Source of the DNA: Ascaphus truei
Lineage: Eukaryota; Chordata; Amphibia; Anura; Ascaphidae
Reading direction: 5' to 3'
Length of the DNA stretch: 64,000 nucleotides
Assembly: GCA_036426205.1 (NCBI GenBank)
Contig: CM071570.1
Span: 69,403,585 to 69,467,584 of the forward strand
The notes under the pieces are model-generated. The model worked only from the letters and a program-made list of their open reading frames with translations, was not told the origin of the DNA and ran no database searches. This document shows, piece by piece, positions 1-11,650 of this stretch; within the stretch, counting starts at the first letter, position 1, and every line of letters starts with the position of its first letter. The position numbers and the translations under genes were made by a program.

Positions 1-1880
1 AAGCCAGAACACTAAAATGCCATTTTATGCATTCCCGTCTTAAGGCAGTACGGTTGGAAGAAATCCTGCACCATGACATGTGTATTCCGAGGTATACACC
101 ACGTGTAGTGTTTCAATAACAGCCGCTGCATCTGTACCACATGTATGTTGTGTGAATGGGCTTGAAGAAGGACAGTGGACCTCAAACTGTAGCCTCCTTA
201 ATATTATGTTAGCATAATACCTTTATTCTGGCATTATGTGAATTAGAGTATTTTTATTAGTTTCTTCTTTATACTGTATTTTTTAAATCAGTTGCATGTT
301 AGATGACCAGATCACCAGCACATGGGGTATTTTAGTGATATTTCACTTAGACAGGGTCTTACATTTTCTGGGAGGGTATGTGACGTTGTTGTTTTTTACT
401 ATCCATGTTTTCTGGTTTCTTTTTGTCAATGCTGGAGGCTCATACTGCTTGCAGTGGCTATGAAGAGATCACACAAATGATCAGATGTGTCATTTGTCTG
501 TATGACCTGTGCAAGCAGCATATACCTAGTCAAAATATTTGTGTTTCTAAACACTGGTTTATAATGACTTAATCAGTGTTTTTTTTGCAGTGTATTTGTA
601 GAGCACAGTCATTTAAGTGATCTACATTTGTGTCTCTTTGAGAATTTTTTTCATTAAGGGAAGTGTATGAGTAATGATAGGGCTGCTTGAATGCAAAAAA
701 ATATAAATCAGTATAGAAACAATAATGAAGAAACTGCACAAAATGAACTCATGGATTTATTGGTGCAATTACCTGCTTTGGTTTCAATAAGGCAAATCAA
801 TTACTGTACTGTTCTTTACTTTCTCATAACCATTTCTGGGTAATACTTTGTACACTGCACTAGTGATAGTTAAAATGACTTAATTACAATACTTCTTCAA
901 ATAAAGAAGAATAATTGAATTCCAAGTCTCTAAAACATAAACTAAAATCTGTTCCGCATGGTGGCCAGGTCTGGCCAGGTCATTCTATGAAGTTGACTTG
1001 AGAATGTGGTGTCACATCAAAATCCTAGCACTGAATCCCAAGTGGCGAGACCCGAGCAAGACAGTAACCTTTTGGACTCTCGGCGGTAAGGTTGCAAAGC
1101 ATGGGGGTCTGGAGATGAGAGGGTTTGGCCGGCATTCTATCTAGCCAACCTGGGAATGCAACATAATAATTCTGGCATGGAATCCTACAGTAGGTAGCTG
1201 GATAAGAGCCCGACAATATTATTACTTTGAAAATGGTATAATCAATAGATCTTGAAAAATATATTGATTTTAAAAGGGTTCCAAGAGGTATTATGGTTGT
1301 ACAAACCCCAACATTCGGAAACAATTGTGAACATTTCCTAAAAGAATGGAATCGAATTCTTGAGGAATGCTCTTTCAAAATAATTAAATTAGTAGTTTGA
1401 GAGAAACAAAATATTTAGGTTTGATAACCAACTCATCGAGGTTTTTGAGCAGTTCTCGAAAATGTTGCTAGGTAACTACTCAGAAAGGGAAAAGAAAAAT
1501 GAGGAGCGCAGAAATCAAATGAAAAATACATTATAAATCACTTTGGATATTAAAATAACACAATACAACATTAAATGCACACACCTCCCAACAAGGTCAT
1601 GAGAGTGTGACAGTAGTGGGATGAGAAATTGACAAATTGAAATGACATAAAAAATAGATATGTCTAAATAAATGTAAATTAAAAAGGTAGTATAATTGCC
1701 TGACCAAAGAGTCTAAGAGACTCTCTCCTTCTGTGACCGCTGGTGGCAGGAATAGATGAGAACAGTAGTTTCCCCAAGAGAGTCCACCGGGCTGCTGAAT
1801 AGATCCAACAATGCTGGGCAAATGTCCATTTTAGGTCTGCAAAACTTCTGCTGCTTGGCAGTTGCTGCTGAACCTCCCCA
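1..1880. other. Unassigned AT-rich intergenic DNA
   Basis: I see no recognisable gene or mobile-element domain here. Short open frames occur on both strands (for example a 117-codon minus-strand frame near 1025-1378) but carry no motif I know and have no supporting promoter or splice pattern. The composition is AT-rich with poly-A and poly-T runs, as in ordinary vertebrate intergenic DNA. Confidence 0.5.
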
Positions 1881-2127
1881 CGGATGCCGTTTCTGTTGAT
1901 GCCTTTTGCCTTTAGACTCTTGGTAGACTGCTCTGCTTCGGGGTTACTTCCTGGTCTTGCACGATTGGTCAGGTTTGTCCGCCTATGCGCCAGCCTTCTG
2001 AGCCTCTCTGCTCAGTGCAAATGCAGGTTCAAGTCAGGAGTTGGTCAGGGGTTAATCCCAAAGACGAGACAATGCAACTCGGGGGTAATAACTTATCAAC
2101 TTATCAACCAACGAGAAGCAGCGTAGA

Positions 2128-2220
2128 TACCGCTCTGGTCTGTGTATGTATTCCGGTGTCACCGGACATCAGGCTCTTCTATGTCCAAATAAGTCTGAAA
2201 AATTCCAAATCCCAGTGAAG
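2128..2220 (+). pseudogene. Gypsy copy 1: Gag zinc-knuckle remnant
   Basis: Translated on the plus strand this short stretch matches the Gag nucleocapsid end of the better copy downstream (5851-5926). The spacing of the retroviral-type C-x2-C-x4-H-x4-C knuckle is kept (a frame reading GVTGHQALLCP), but the second Cys position reads Ser, so the knuckle is broken. It is followed by the same short linker and then the protease. Most of Gag upstream is missing or unrecognisable. This is the 5'-most recognisable part of gypsy copy 1. Confidence 0.5.
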
Positions 2221-2299
2221 AAATGGAGAATCACACTGGGAACTATATATATATATACTTCTCACTCTAGTCTACCTTCTATAGGGTCAAGACACAGGC

Positions 2300-2565
2300 C
2301 TTTCCAGAATCCGGGTCAGGCAGAAATTTCATTGACCAAAGATGCGCGGAGAAACATGGTATCCCGTTGGTACAGAAAAAATCTCCGGTAGCTTTGGAAG
2401 CGATAGATGGCAGACCCTTACAACCAGCATTCATTTTCTTGGAGACGGAACCGCTATGGTTGGAGACAGAAACGGGCCATACGGAAAAGAGCCGATTTGA
2501 CATAATCCATTGTCCTAATATTTTTGTAATTATAGGATTACCAGGGACTCCAACTTCATAATCCT
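2300..2565 (+). pseudogene. Gypsy copy 1: aspartic protease remnant
   Basis: This is the pepsin-like protease of a Ty3/gypsy Pol, which cleaves the Gag-Pol polyprotein. A stretch reading ALEAIDGRPLQPAF aligns with the same part of copy 2 (about 6150-6180). The catalytic D-S-G triplet position (2307-2315) reads E-S-G, so the active-site Asp is lost. One or more frame changes separate this segment from the RT. It is a dead copy, recognised by homology to copy 2 rather than by an intact frame. Confidence 0.6.
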
Positions 2566-2829
2566 TTCTTGGACTGGGCAGAGTCTTGGCCCATTGGAGT
2601 TCACAATGCCTAAAAAAAAGGTTCTATTCCTTCCCAAACGCTAGCTGCTGCTTCAGTGCCGTCTGAGCAGAAACCCGAACTACCCAGTATCTACTCTTCC
2701 TTTCAGGATGTTTTCGACATCTGTGGATCTGCCTCCACATCGGTCCTTCGACTGTCCTATTGATCTTTTGCAAGGTTCAGTACCTCCCAGGGGAGGTTCA
2801 TAACCACTGTCACCTCCGGAAAAACGCTA

Positions 2830-3620
2830 CATGAAGGAGTATATTCAAGAAAACGTTGAGAAGGGATCATCCTTAATTTTCTTCTCCTGCAGACGCAGGG
2901 TTTTTCTTCGTTAAAAAGAAAGATGGAACACTGCGTCAGTGCATTGTCTACCGAGGACTCAACAAAATCATGGTAAAGAATCGATATCCATTACCACTCA
3001 TTTCTGAACTGTTTGACAGGTTGCAAGGAGACCCTATTTTTACCAAATTGGACTTGCAAGGGGCCTATAATTTGGTGAGAATTCGTCAGGGTGATGAGTG
3101 GAAGACAGCTTTCAATACATGTGATGGACACTACGAGTATCTTGTTATGCCATTCGGACTTTTCAATACTCCAGCAGTATTTCAGAACTTTGTGAACGAG
3201 ATATTTAGGGATCTCCTCGACAAAAAAGTCATCGTATTTGGTTGATATACTGATCTTCTCTAAATCAGCACAAGAACATCCAGACCATGTGAAGCAAGTT
3301 CTAAGATAGTTGCGGGAGAATCATCTGGTCGCTAAATTAGAGAAATGCCAATTCCATCAGACAAGTACCTCCTTCCTTGGATATATTATCTCAGTTACTG
3401 GATTAGCCATGGATCCAGCCAAAGTCAAAGCCGTTCTGGAATGGCCACACTCCTTCAGCCTGAAAGCTGTTCAGCGGTTTCTAGGTTTTGCAAATTATTA
3501 CCACCGATTTTATACAGAACTTTTCATACATCCTGGTGCCTATCACTGCATTAACCAAGAAAGAAGCGGATCCTTCTCAATGATCTGCGGAAGCTGCAGA
3601 TGCATTTGACAGACAAAAGA
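2830..3620 (+). pseudogene. Gypsy copy 1: reverse transcriptase remnant
   Basis: This is a Ty3/gypsy reverse transcriptase. Visible family motifs in order are [16 protein letters not shown], then [10 protein letters not shown] (the first catalytic Asp region), then [18 protein letters not shown]. The active-site box that should read Y-x-D-D is damaged: near 3235-3260 a frameshift and stop replace it. The thumb/connection continues in another frame (3310-3600; [15 protein letters not shown], then SFLGYIIS and [14 protein letters not shown]). Close homology to copy 2 shows one family. The copy is non-functional. Confidence 0.85.
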
Positions 3621-3654
3621 CAGCTTTCGCTTCGGCTCCAGTGCTGGTGCACCC

Positions 3655-3806
3655 GGATCCCACTTTATCCTTTATCCTAGAGGTAGACGCATCTGATGTG
3701 GGGCAGGAGCAGTACTATCTCAGCGGAAAAACCCAAAGGCCAGATTGCATCCTTGCGCATTCTTCTCCAAAAGATTCTCTCCTGCCGAGTGGAATTATGA
3801 CGTAGG
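3655..3806 (+). pseudogene. Gypsy copy 1: truncated RNase H
   Basis: This is the start of the RNase H domain, with a frame reading LEVDASDVG followed by residues matching the A-VLSQ region and then an AEWNYDVG stretch, with frame changes between them. RNase H removes the RNA strand during reverse transcription. In copy 2 the matching text continues NRELLAIK; here it stops after the codons for D-V-G and is replaced at 3807 by TGTAAGG, the likely LTR start of copy 2. The domain was therefore cut by insertion of, or recombination with, that element. Confidence 0.65.
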
Positions 3807-4990
3807 TGTAAGGAATCGAGGAACACGTCCTTTGTGACGTGTTCCCTCCTTACCAAGTGCTGCTGCTGCCTCTGCTCCACTCTCTGCTCATGTGCGCAAC
3901 CCCGCTCTGATTACAGAGCGCACGCACACCCGCAGCTCTTCAGCCCCTGCCATGGAGCTTGGCTCTGCTCCTGGACGCGCCGCGCTGTTCTCACACGCGG
4001 CGTGCGGACGTGATGATGTGCAACGATCCCCAGCTGCGTGTCCAGCATCATTTGTGCTTCTTGTCTCCTGCAGCCTATCCCAGCTTCTGCTGGGGCCACG
4101 CCTCAACTCCACCCTCTGTCCCATTGGTTCTCTCTGCCTACTTACACTGGCGACACACTTTATTCGAGCTCGGCTAGTCCCACGAATTCGGGTATACCCG
4201 GGTGTATTGAGGTTTGTGACTGTTTTCTGCCCGAGTGCATTGGGTTATTTTCCAGGCAGGGATTGAAGCATTTTATTCCTGCTGGCTGCAATACTGCACA
4301 GTATATATATATATACTGCATTACAATTCATGAATTTATGCCATCTGGTAGACACGCGAAGCATTGCAGCCTATTAAATCCTAATCATTATCATTTAACA
4401 GATCAGCCGCCCGTCAGCCAGGCATGAACCCAGGCTGGGAAGGCAAACGCAACGGGGCTTGTCAGAGGTGAGGAGCGGCACATTCCAGGTATCTGCTAGG
4501 TACATACTGGGTATTTGCTCGAATAAAGTGTGTCGGTGCAGTATACCCTGTTCCTGCTCTCAGTCAGTGCTCAGCATAATTTGGTGTAGTCTCGCTGCTT
4601 CCTACAATTGTGCCTTGCCTTGTTCCAGTCTTGTCTTTCAGGTTAATTTCTTGTGTACCGACCCGGCTTGTAATTGAACCCCTCTGGATATTGACCTCAG
4701 CTTACCCTTGACTACGGCGACTTCTCCAACCCCTGATCACGGCTAATGGACCTGAAAAATTCTACCATCTTTAATCCCAGACAATGGCTAACGGACCTCT
4801 ATGATTCTACTCTCTCCAATCCCAGGACATGCACGTATACTGATTAACCCTCTCTCTCCAACCCAGACCCGGCAATGCTAGACAATCCACATTCCAGGCA
4901 CGCTTCCGCTGCTGTGGGTGCGTGGCTTTGTACCTTCCCACCTCAGTCTCGGGGTCCTGCCTTGTTTGTGGGTAGCACGAGCGTTACAGT
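3807..4990 (+). repeat. Putative 5' LTR plus leader of gypsy copy 2
   Basis: The stretch begins TGTAAGG exactly where copy 1 RNase H breaks. A perfect 10-bp hairpin (3820-3829 with 3836-3845) sits near its start. It has a TATA-like run at 4301-4319 and AATAAA at 4522-4527, the order expected in an LTR. It runs into the Gag frame of copy 2 at 4991. I could not fix the LTR 3' edge or the primer-binding site: one candidate edge is near 4602, and the rest would be leader. No second LTR copy for this element is in the window, so the LTR call rests on position and signals. Confidence 0.5.
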
Positions 4991-5926
4991 ATGCTGAGCC
5001 CAACAAACATAGACCCCCCTGAGGTGGGCAAAGCACTGTCCTCTATTTCCGAGCACTTCCAGTACTTGGATAATCAAGTCGCCTCTCTGACTCAAAAATT
5101 AGCCGCAGTCTCGCTCCAACAGTCTCAGTCTAGAATTCTCCGGCCTACAACTTTTTCCTCCTCTAATCTGGAGCCTAATATCTCTTTGGAGCCATGACTT
5201 CACACTCCCAATCGCTATGCAGGGGACCCACAAGGGTGCTGAGGTTTCCTCAACAAATGCAACATTCAGTTTGAATTAACCCCTTCTCGCTTTTCTTCTG
5301 ACAGATCTAAAGTGGCTTATATTATTGCATTATTAACTCGAGATGCTTTGGCATGGGCTTCTCCCATCTGGGAACAGAGACCTGAACTTACGCAAAACTT
5401 CGAAAGTTTTAAAAAATAATTCAAACAGGTTTTTGACACTCCAGGCTGTAATGTCACTGCTGCCTCTTCCTTGTTTCACATTTCACAGGGCCATGGATCC
5501 GTTGCTACATATGCTCTTGAGTTCCGGACCATCGCTGCGGAGACGGACTGGAATGACGAAGCTCTATCGGTGGCCTTCTGGTAAGGTCTCTCCGAGACTC
5601 TGAAGAATGAGGTAGCCACCCAGGAACGACCTCCTGGGCTTGAGGATCTGATAGCCATATCTATCAGGGTGGATCAATGCCTTCAGGAGAGGTGAGTTGA
5701 ACACCATCATTCACGCTCTGTTACCTCTATGCCTCCTATCCACAGCCCTACTCCTATCACTTTCCCTGCTTTGGAAGCTCCGGAACCCATGCAGTTAGGG
5801 AGTAATGAACTTTCATTCTCAGAGAAACAATGTCAGTGGAGTGAGGGTTTATGTCTTTACTGCGGATTGCCTGGGCATCTGGCGCATCACTGTCCCACAA
5901 GGCCGAGAAACGCAAACGCCCAATAA
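4991..5926 (+). pseudogene. Gypsy copy 2: Gag (broken), with zinc knuckle
   Basis: This is Gag, the structural protein that packages element RNA. The frame opens at ATG 4991 directly downstream of the leader, with a helical N-terminal segment containing LDNQVASLTQKLAAV. The capsid part is split over several frames between 5200 and 5700 (for example an APIWEQRPEL-type stretch near 5350). The last segment (5729-5926) holds an intact C-x2-C-x4-H-x4-C knuckle (CLYCGLPGHLAHHC, about 5852-5893). Several frameshifts and stops make it inactive. Confidence 0.7.
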
Positions 5927-5934
5927 GGTATGGG

Positions 5935-6315
5935 GGAATCTCATTGGGAACTAATTCTTCCTCCCCCTCTATACAAAGGAACCTGATGAAAAGGATTATG
6001 CTCCCTATCTTCCTCGAGGGTCCTGACTTCAGAGTATCAGCTTCGGCATTCATCGACTCCGGGTCAGGGGGAAATTTTGTGGATCAGGATTTTGCCCTCA
6101 AACACAAGATCCCTCAGAAAAAGAAGTCTGTACCTGTCGGTCTCGAGGCCATTGATGGATGCCCTCTCCAGCCAGCTTTCATTTCCTTGGAGACTCCTGT
6201 TCTTACACTCTCCACAAAGGATGGACATAAGGAGAGGATTTCACTGGACTTAATCCACTCCCCTTCCGTGCAGGTAATCCTGGGCCTCCCGTGGCTGCAA
6301 CAAACAAACCTCTGA
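5935..6315 (+). pseudogene. Gypsy copy 2: aspartic protease
   Basis: This is the Pol protease. The open segment keeps the catalytic motif FIDSGSGGNFVDQDF (about 6046-6090), then LEAIDGCPLQPAFISLET, then the flap/C-terminal motif VILGLPWLQ. The D-S-G triad is intact, unlike copy 1. It overlaps the end of Gag by a frame change, as is usual in gypsy elements. The open segment then runs out and continues in a different frame into the RT linker (6291-6480). Confidence 0.8.
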
Positions 6316-6499
6316 TAGATTGGACTGATAAAAGACTTATAAAATGGCAGTTATCTTCTAAGAAACCTTCTGTGTCCCCGGTTCAAGTTCTCACTGGTCT
6401 AGAAACCATCAATCCTGTCAAAACTTCTCTCACTGAAGTATGTGCCGACTTCATTGATGTCTTTGATAAAGTCCGCACAGCGGTCCTTCCCCGCATCGT

Positions 6500-7320
6500 C
6501 CTTTCGATTGCCCTATTGATCTTTTGCCTGGGTACATCCTTCCTAAAGCCAGATCTTACCCATTGTCCCTTCCTGAGACAAAGGCCATGTCCGAATATAT
6601 TCAAGAGAATTTAAAGAAAGGCTTTATTAGAAATTCCACTTCTCCAGCCGGAGCTGGTTTCTTTTTCGTTAAGAAGAAGGATGGGTTGCTTTGCCCGTGC
6701 AAAGATTACAGAGCTCTTAACAAGATCACCCTGAAAAATCGCTATCCTTTGCCCCATATCTCAGAACTTTTTGACCGTTTGCTAGGCACTATCATTTTCT
6801 CTAAGCTTGATCTTCGTGTGGCTTACAACATCATATGCATACGATAAGGGGATGAATAGAAGACGGCCTTTAATACACGCGACAGCCTTTACGAATATTT
6901 GGTTATGCCATTTGGACTTTGTAATGCACCTGCGGTTTTCCAGGAGTTTGTAAATGAGATTTTCCGTGATGTCCTTAACTCATTAATCATCGTGTACCTT
7001 GATGACATTCTCATTTTTTCTAAGTCCTTATCAGAACACATCCAGCATACAAAGTTAGTACTCACTCGCCTTCGTGAAAATCATCTCTATGCCAAGATGG
7101 AAAAGTGTATATTTCCTCAAACCTCTAAACCTCCTTTCTGGGCTACATTATTTCTGATGAAGGGTTCGCTATGGATCCCGATAAACTTAAAGCCGTTCTT
7201 GATTGGCCCCAACCCACTTCTCTCAAGTCAATTTAGCGGTTCTTTGGCTTCACCAATTATTACGGTAAATATATCCGTAATTTCTCTGCCACTGTGGCTC
7301 CTATTACTGCCCTGACTAAG
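6500..7320 (+). pseudogene. Gypsy copy 2: reverse transcriptase
   Basis: This is a Ty3/gypsy RT. Motifs in order: [13 protein letters not shown] (6585-6625), [39 protein letters not shown] (one Asp of the active site), a stop within the following segment near 6845, then [20 protein letters not shown], then the catalytic box [13 protein letters not shown] with YLDD at about 6995-7006. The thumb follows ([14 protein letters not shown]). In-frame stops at about 6845 and 6859 and later shifts make it inactive, although the catalytic Asp pair survives. Confidence 0.88.
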
Positions 7321-7429
7321 AAGGGCATGGATCCTTCCTCCTGACCCCCTGAAGCATGCCAGGCCTTCGATTCTCAAGAAGGCGTTTGTTTCCGCCCCCA
7401 TCTTGAGTCATCCCGACCCTATTCTCTCT

Positions 7430-7886
7430 TTCACTTTAGAGGTAGACACCTCAGATATCGGAGCAGGAGCCATCCTCTCACAAATCAATCTCCTCAGGAT
7501 AAATGACACCACTGTGGGTTCTTCTCAAAGAAATTCTCCTCTGCAGAGCAGGATTATGATGTTGGGAACAGAGAACTGTTAGCCATCAAACTTGCTCTAC
7601 AAGAATGGAGACATCTCCTGGAGGGTACGAGAACACCATTTCAATCCTCACGGACCATAAAAACTTATTGTATATCGAAGGTGCTCGCCGCCTTGGCTCA
7701 CGTCAGGCCCGCTGGGTGCTCTTTTTCTCAAGGTTCTTTTCTATTTTTTCTTAAAATCCTGGTACTAAGAATCTGAAGGCCGATGCCTTATCCTGCCAAT
7801 TCATCAGTGAAGACAAGTTCGAAGATGTCCCAGAAAGCATTCTTTCCCCTAAGTATATCCTTATACGATCTCACACGGTGTAGTGC
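7430..7886 (+). pseudogene. Gypsy copy 2: RNase H and tether, truncated
   Basis: This is the RNase H domain in several frames. It includes [16 protein letters not shown] (7437-7485), then segments reading [19 protein letters not shown] and [13 protein letters not shown], ending in the tether with ADALS (7780s) and PESILSPKYILI. In ordinary gypsy order an integrase should follow. Instead the text stops near 7886 and an unrelated LTR sequence begins, so integrase and 3' LTR of copy 2 are absent. Confidence 0.75.
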
Positions 7887-8545
7887 TACTTCACACACAC
7901 ACACTTTGGGTGGGCTCCGCTTTGTGGACACTAGGGGGGTTAGGTGCCCTTGGCACCATCAATACTTTGGGGTAATCTCACTGGGGTATGTATTGTATTG
8001 TATGTCTTTATTTATATAGCGCCAAAAGTGTACTCAGCGCTTCACAAAGAATACAGTACAGGGAATTATAATAATAAAATAAGTGCAGCAAAATCAGACA
8101 ATAGGAAAGGAAATCCCTGCCCTTAAGAGCTTACAATCTAAGAGGTATGGTGGGATACTTACAGAGACAGTAGGTGAGGGAATAAGTGCTGTGTATGGCA
8201 GTGCTTGGCCACAGTGGGTGGTAGGAGTGACTGAGTGTGGGACATTGTAGTGGACTTTGTGTTGTGCATATGCTGTGTGGGTATTGTGTTGCCACTATTA
8301 TTATTATTATTATTATTAATATTATTTGTGTGTTTGTGTGTGTTAGTAAACTGTTATACAATACCTGTGTGTGTACGTATTTCTCATTACTGTATTGGTT
8401 CCTGTGAGGGGTTATCTCTCCCAGGTGGAGGCGCTGTACCAAGGAGAGCAAGAGCTCAGCCCAGGCTCCCAGCGGCGGAGGCTTAGGCCTTCTGTGAGTC
8501 ACAGGTAAAGGCAGCACGCGTAGTTCCCATTGTCATAGGGAAGGG
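7887..8545 (+). repeat. LTR fragment interrupted by an L2 tail
   Basis: The outer parts of this stretch match, in inverse orientation, the sequence at 33190-33560. Shared blocks include CACACACTTT-GGGTGGGC, a GGTGCC..GGCACC segment, CCTGTGAGGGG-TTAT and the end GGGGCTACA. The alignment is interrupted between about 7987 and 8300 by minus-strand L2-like sequence and an ATT run. It appears to be the 3' part of an LTR ending ...CTACA near 8551. Confidence 0.6.
7988..8200 (-). mobile_element. L2-like LINE or SINE 3' tail
   Basis: Read on the minus strand this ends in a tail matching the 3' end of the L2 element at 20530-23465: a GCGCTATATAAATAAAGACA-type segment, then ATACAATACA, preceded by a TTGTAAGCTC-type block and a GGCAGGGA block. 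These are the usual 3'-UTR signatures of L2-family LINEs and their SINEs. No coding part is present. It interrupts an older LTR fragment. Confidence 0.75.
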
Positions 8546-8549
8546 GGCT

Positions 8550-9440
8550 ACACTTAAAATGGAAAGGTTTGAAAAAGAGCTAGTTGAGAAAAAGAGTATG
8601 CAATTCACACGTGATATGGATGATTATAACACAGGACAACAGCGGAACTGGGCAAAGTCCAAACCTAGAAAACAACCAATGAAACATCAAGGGAGGTGGG
8701 TGAATGAGGGCAGAGATCATACACCTAGGTCAAAATTCGCCCCCAAAAAAGCTAATCAAAATTACTGTAAAAAAAATAATAAAGGCAATGTATCAAAGAG
8801 GGATGAAAGGGACAAGAGGGAAGAAAATAATAAAGATAATATTTTTTTTATTATAAGCATTCCACACCACGACCCTTAAGACTCCCTATAGATCCTATAA
8901 GGATAACACTAGGCCCAGAGACAGGTCCACTAATATTTTGGTTAGCCAAACACCTGGATATCAGGCCCAAATACATAGTAATCTGAACATGGGGCAATCC
9001 CCAACATAAAACTAAATTCTAATCCCAAACCAGGTACATCAGAGTTTTTTTTAGACAGGGGACAAAGATTAGGGGTGAGACAAAAGGAAAGACCAGAGAG
9101 AAAAAGCGGGGGAGACTCATTGAGAATTGGAAGGGAGGAAAAAGAAAAAGAACTCCACAAGCGATGTCAAAAACAGATTCTACAGACTCAGAGGGGGTTA
9201 AAGCAGTTAAAAGGAAAGGTTGTAGAGGGGGAAAGAAGGTTCCGCAGAAAAGGGAAGAACAGAGACTAAATGAAAAACGAAATAATGGGATCTTTAATCT
9301 CTCATCCCTCGAACTCACCAAAGAACAGAATATAGTCCTAAGGAAAGGTCTATCTTTTGCCCCAACTAGTGGACCTACTTTGTTTATTTATTTATAGATC
9401 TTCTCCGCTTCACACAAAAACTGACATTAAAGCATCATTC
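8550..9440 (+). pseudogene. Penelope-like element: N-terminal ORF fragment
   Basis: PLEs are retroelements with an RT and a GIY-YIG endonuclease. This segment carries their conserved N-terminal region. The first open part (8559-8876) begins ERFEKELVEKKSMQFTRDMD, matching the K-x-KFxRDxxDY pattern, followed by a Lys/Asn-rich linker. A second part (9160-9366) has IFNLSSLELT then VLRKGLSFAPT (9289-9366), the NLSS..L...GLSF.PT signature of PLE N-termini. A third piece, in a shifted frame (9372-9440), reads DLLRFTQKLTLKHHF. Stops and shifts separate them, and the RT core does not follow. Confidence 0.75.
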
Positions 9441-9680
9441 TTAAAAACAGGTACGAGAGAAGTTTGCAAATCAATATTTAACATTAAGTAACAAAAGGGA
9501 TAGACAACACTCAAATTGACAATAAACCAAATGCAGGGTACAAAAGAACAAAGAGGACCCTAATTCCTCCCAAATAATAACCAAAATATAAAATTGTGTT
9601 CCAGCACTCACTGACTGAATACTATTAAACGTGGGGAAATGCCAAAAATGAAAAAGTTTAATGTAGAAGCACACAGTTAT

Positions 9681-9862
9681 ATCTTATAATATATATATTA
9701 TATATATATATATATATATATTATTACTATATATATATATATATATATATTATAGTATATATATATATATATGATATATTATATCTATATATATATAATA
9801 TATATATAATAATTATATATATATTATTATATATATAATAGTTATATTAATATATATAATAT
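9681..9862. repeat. AT-rich microsatellite
   Basis: A long imperfect TA/ATT dinucleotide tract. It separates the PLE fragment from the following minus-strand repeat and holds no gene. Confidence 0.95.
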
Positions 9863-9879
9863 AGGAACAATGCAAGTGA

Positions 9880-10440
9880 AAATCACACAAGTACAAAAAT
9901 TACCTTCTAAATGTGGGGAAAACACAGGGGAAGGGGAAAAGACATAGAAAACCACAATGGGGAAGTGGGGGTGGGGGGATAAAGAGGGGTAGGGGAGGGA
10001 TATAGGGGGCAACCTTTTGGGTTAAGACCCCTTCCTCAGGCCCATTCCCTCAGGTCCTATAGGACCAAAGGTACTTCCCTTACCCTGCGTCCCCAACAGA
10101 CTGAGTCAACCCAAAAAAAGATAGTAATGATATAAATGCACTAATATCCAATGCAAATAAATGAAGTCCTGATGCAACAAAAGAATATGTATCCAACCGT
10201 CAAAGTCCACAAAATGTGAAACGCCTGCTCTCACTCTCTCTCGCTGCTTCACGCAGGGGTTGCTGAATGAGAACTAACACAGCCCCAGTAGAAATAGGCA
10301 GGAATGGATGACATCATCACAGGGTGTGTGGAGAAACAGATGCCTCATTGGTGCTCACAGCGTTGGTGTACTCCCTCAAAGTTAAGTCCCAGCCCAAGTT
10401 CAGGTGTCCCAATTCAAGCAGCTGCTTCTAATATCACCCT
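9880..10440 (-). repeat. PLE-tail-like repeat, minus strand
   Basis: Non-coding stretch with a purine-rich GGGG segment and a hammerhead-like core on the minus strand at 10006-10042. In frogs such cores commonly belong to the terminal repeats of Penelope-like elements, so I read this as a PLE terminal-region remnant. The right boundary near 10440 is where similarity to the foldback family begins. Confidence 0.35.
10006..10042 (-). ncRNA. Degenerate hammerhead-like motif
   Basis: On the minus strand this reads CTGAGGA (exact CUGANGA box), a short GGG/CCC stem II, then AAAA where GAAA is required, and GGTTGCC. The essential G12 is lost, so the motif is probably inactive. Call is by eye. Confidence 0.4.
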
Positions 10441-11117
10441 GATTATAGCAGGAATAAATAAAACATGGCCTACATTTAAATAAATCAACCCTACTCCCCC
10501 CTCATCACCAAATACATACAGTACAGTAATGTGCAAAATAACTATTATCCAGATATGGATAATAGATTATTTGCCCATTATTTAACACATTAACCAGTTT
10601 AAATAAAGTAAATAAATACAGTTCTACTTACCACAGCAATATGAATGGTGTCCTCATCAGGATGCAGCAAGATCCCTGTCCTCTGTTGCCAAAAACATAC
10701 ATAGCAAATACATTCTAAGGTCCCCTAACACCTTAATTACCTTATTGGTTAATAAACGCAAAAGTAATTAAGGGGTTAACCCACCCTGCCCCGATACCCA
10801 CCCACGAAGCCTAGCCACCCTCCCCAGGTAACTACCCTCACCCTTCACCCATTCATTTGTACAGTGACTTCATCATGCCTATATATAATATATGTATAAT
10901 ATGGGCATGATTAACCAATATACAAAGAAATGGTTCAGGATTACGAAAACATAACATAGCCAAATCAAAACATCACATAGCCAAATCAAAACATCACATA
11001 GCCACATAAAAAACACAGCACATTGCAAAAGAAAATAAAGCACATCTCAAAAGAAAACACAGCACCTAGCCAAATAAATCTATAACACATGCCAATCAAA
11101 CAATTGAATGCTACAGT

Positions 11118-11154
11118 GTGTACATGATGCAAATAATCTGTGCATCATGTAACA
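11118..11154. repeat. Hairpin inside the one-armed foldback relative
   Basis: A short inverted repeat, GTGTACATGATGCA facing TGCATCATGTAACAC across a loop of about 9 nt. A related hairpin with ACATGT steps occurs in the equivalent place of the larger element (26318-26352). Confidence 0.6.
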
Positions 11155-11559
11155 CTATGCCAATCAATGCACAAACTAAAAGAAACAATTACAAAAAAGA
11201 TACAATGCCATCCAAAAAATAAGAAAATAAAAACAAAGCAAGAAGTAAACAGAAATAAATTACATCAATTAATCCAATCCAAAATTAGATTACACAATTC
11301 ACTATTAAAACAACAAAATCAAACCATTATGAAATACATGAAAGCTCAAAGTAACACCATCAGCCAAAATCTAAGTACAAAAATGCAAGCCCCCACTGAA
11401 ATAAACTATTGAAAACACCACTAAAAATTACATCTAACTAAATAAAAATAAAAATGACATTGCACACACATTTCAAAACAAACAAGCAAAATACATTTAA
11501 AATGCATCAAAACAAGCCAAACAGCATTTGCAATACAAGTATTGATTGTCCCTCTATAT

Positions 11560-11610
11560 GTGTTGTAGTGTGGTGGTGGTGTGTGTGTGTGTGGTGTGTG
11601 GGTGTGTGGT

Positions 11611-11650
<40 letters not shown>

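Noticed and set aside
1025..1378. 117-codon minus-strand frame
   Set aside because: No recognised domain, no matching copy in the window and no gene-like context; too weak to call.
3892..4427. Frames of 124 and 129 codons
   Set aside because: They lie inside the putative LTR/leader of gypsy copy 2 and cross its TATA-like region.
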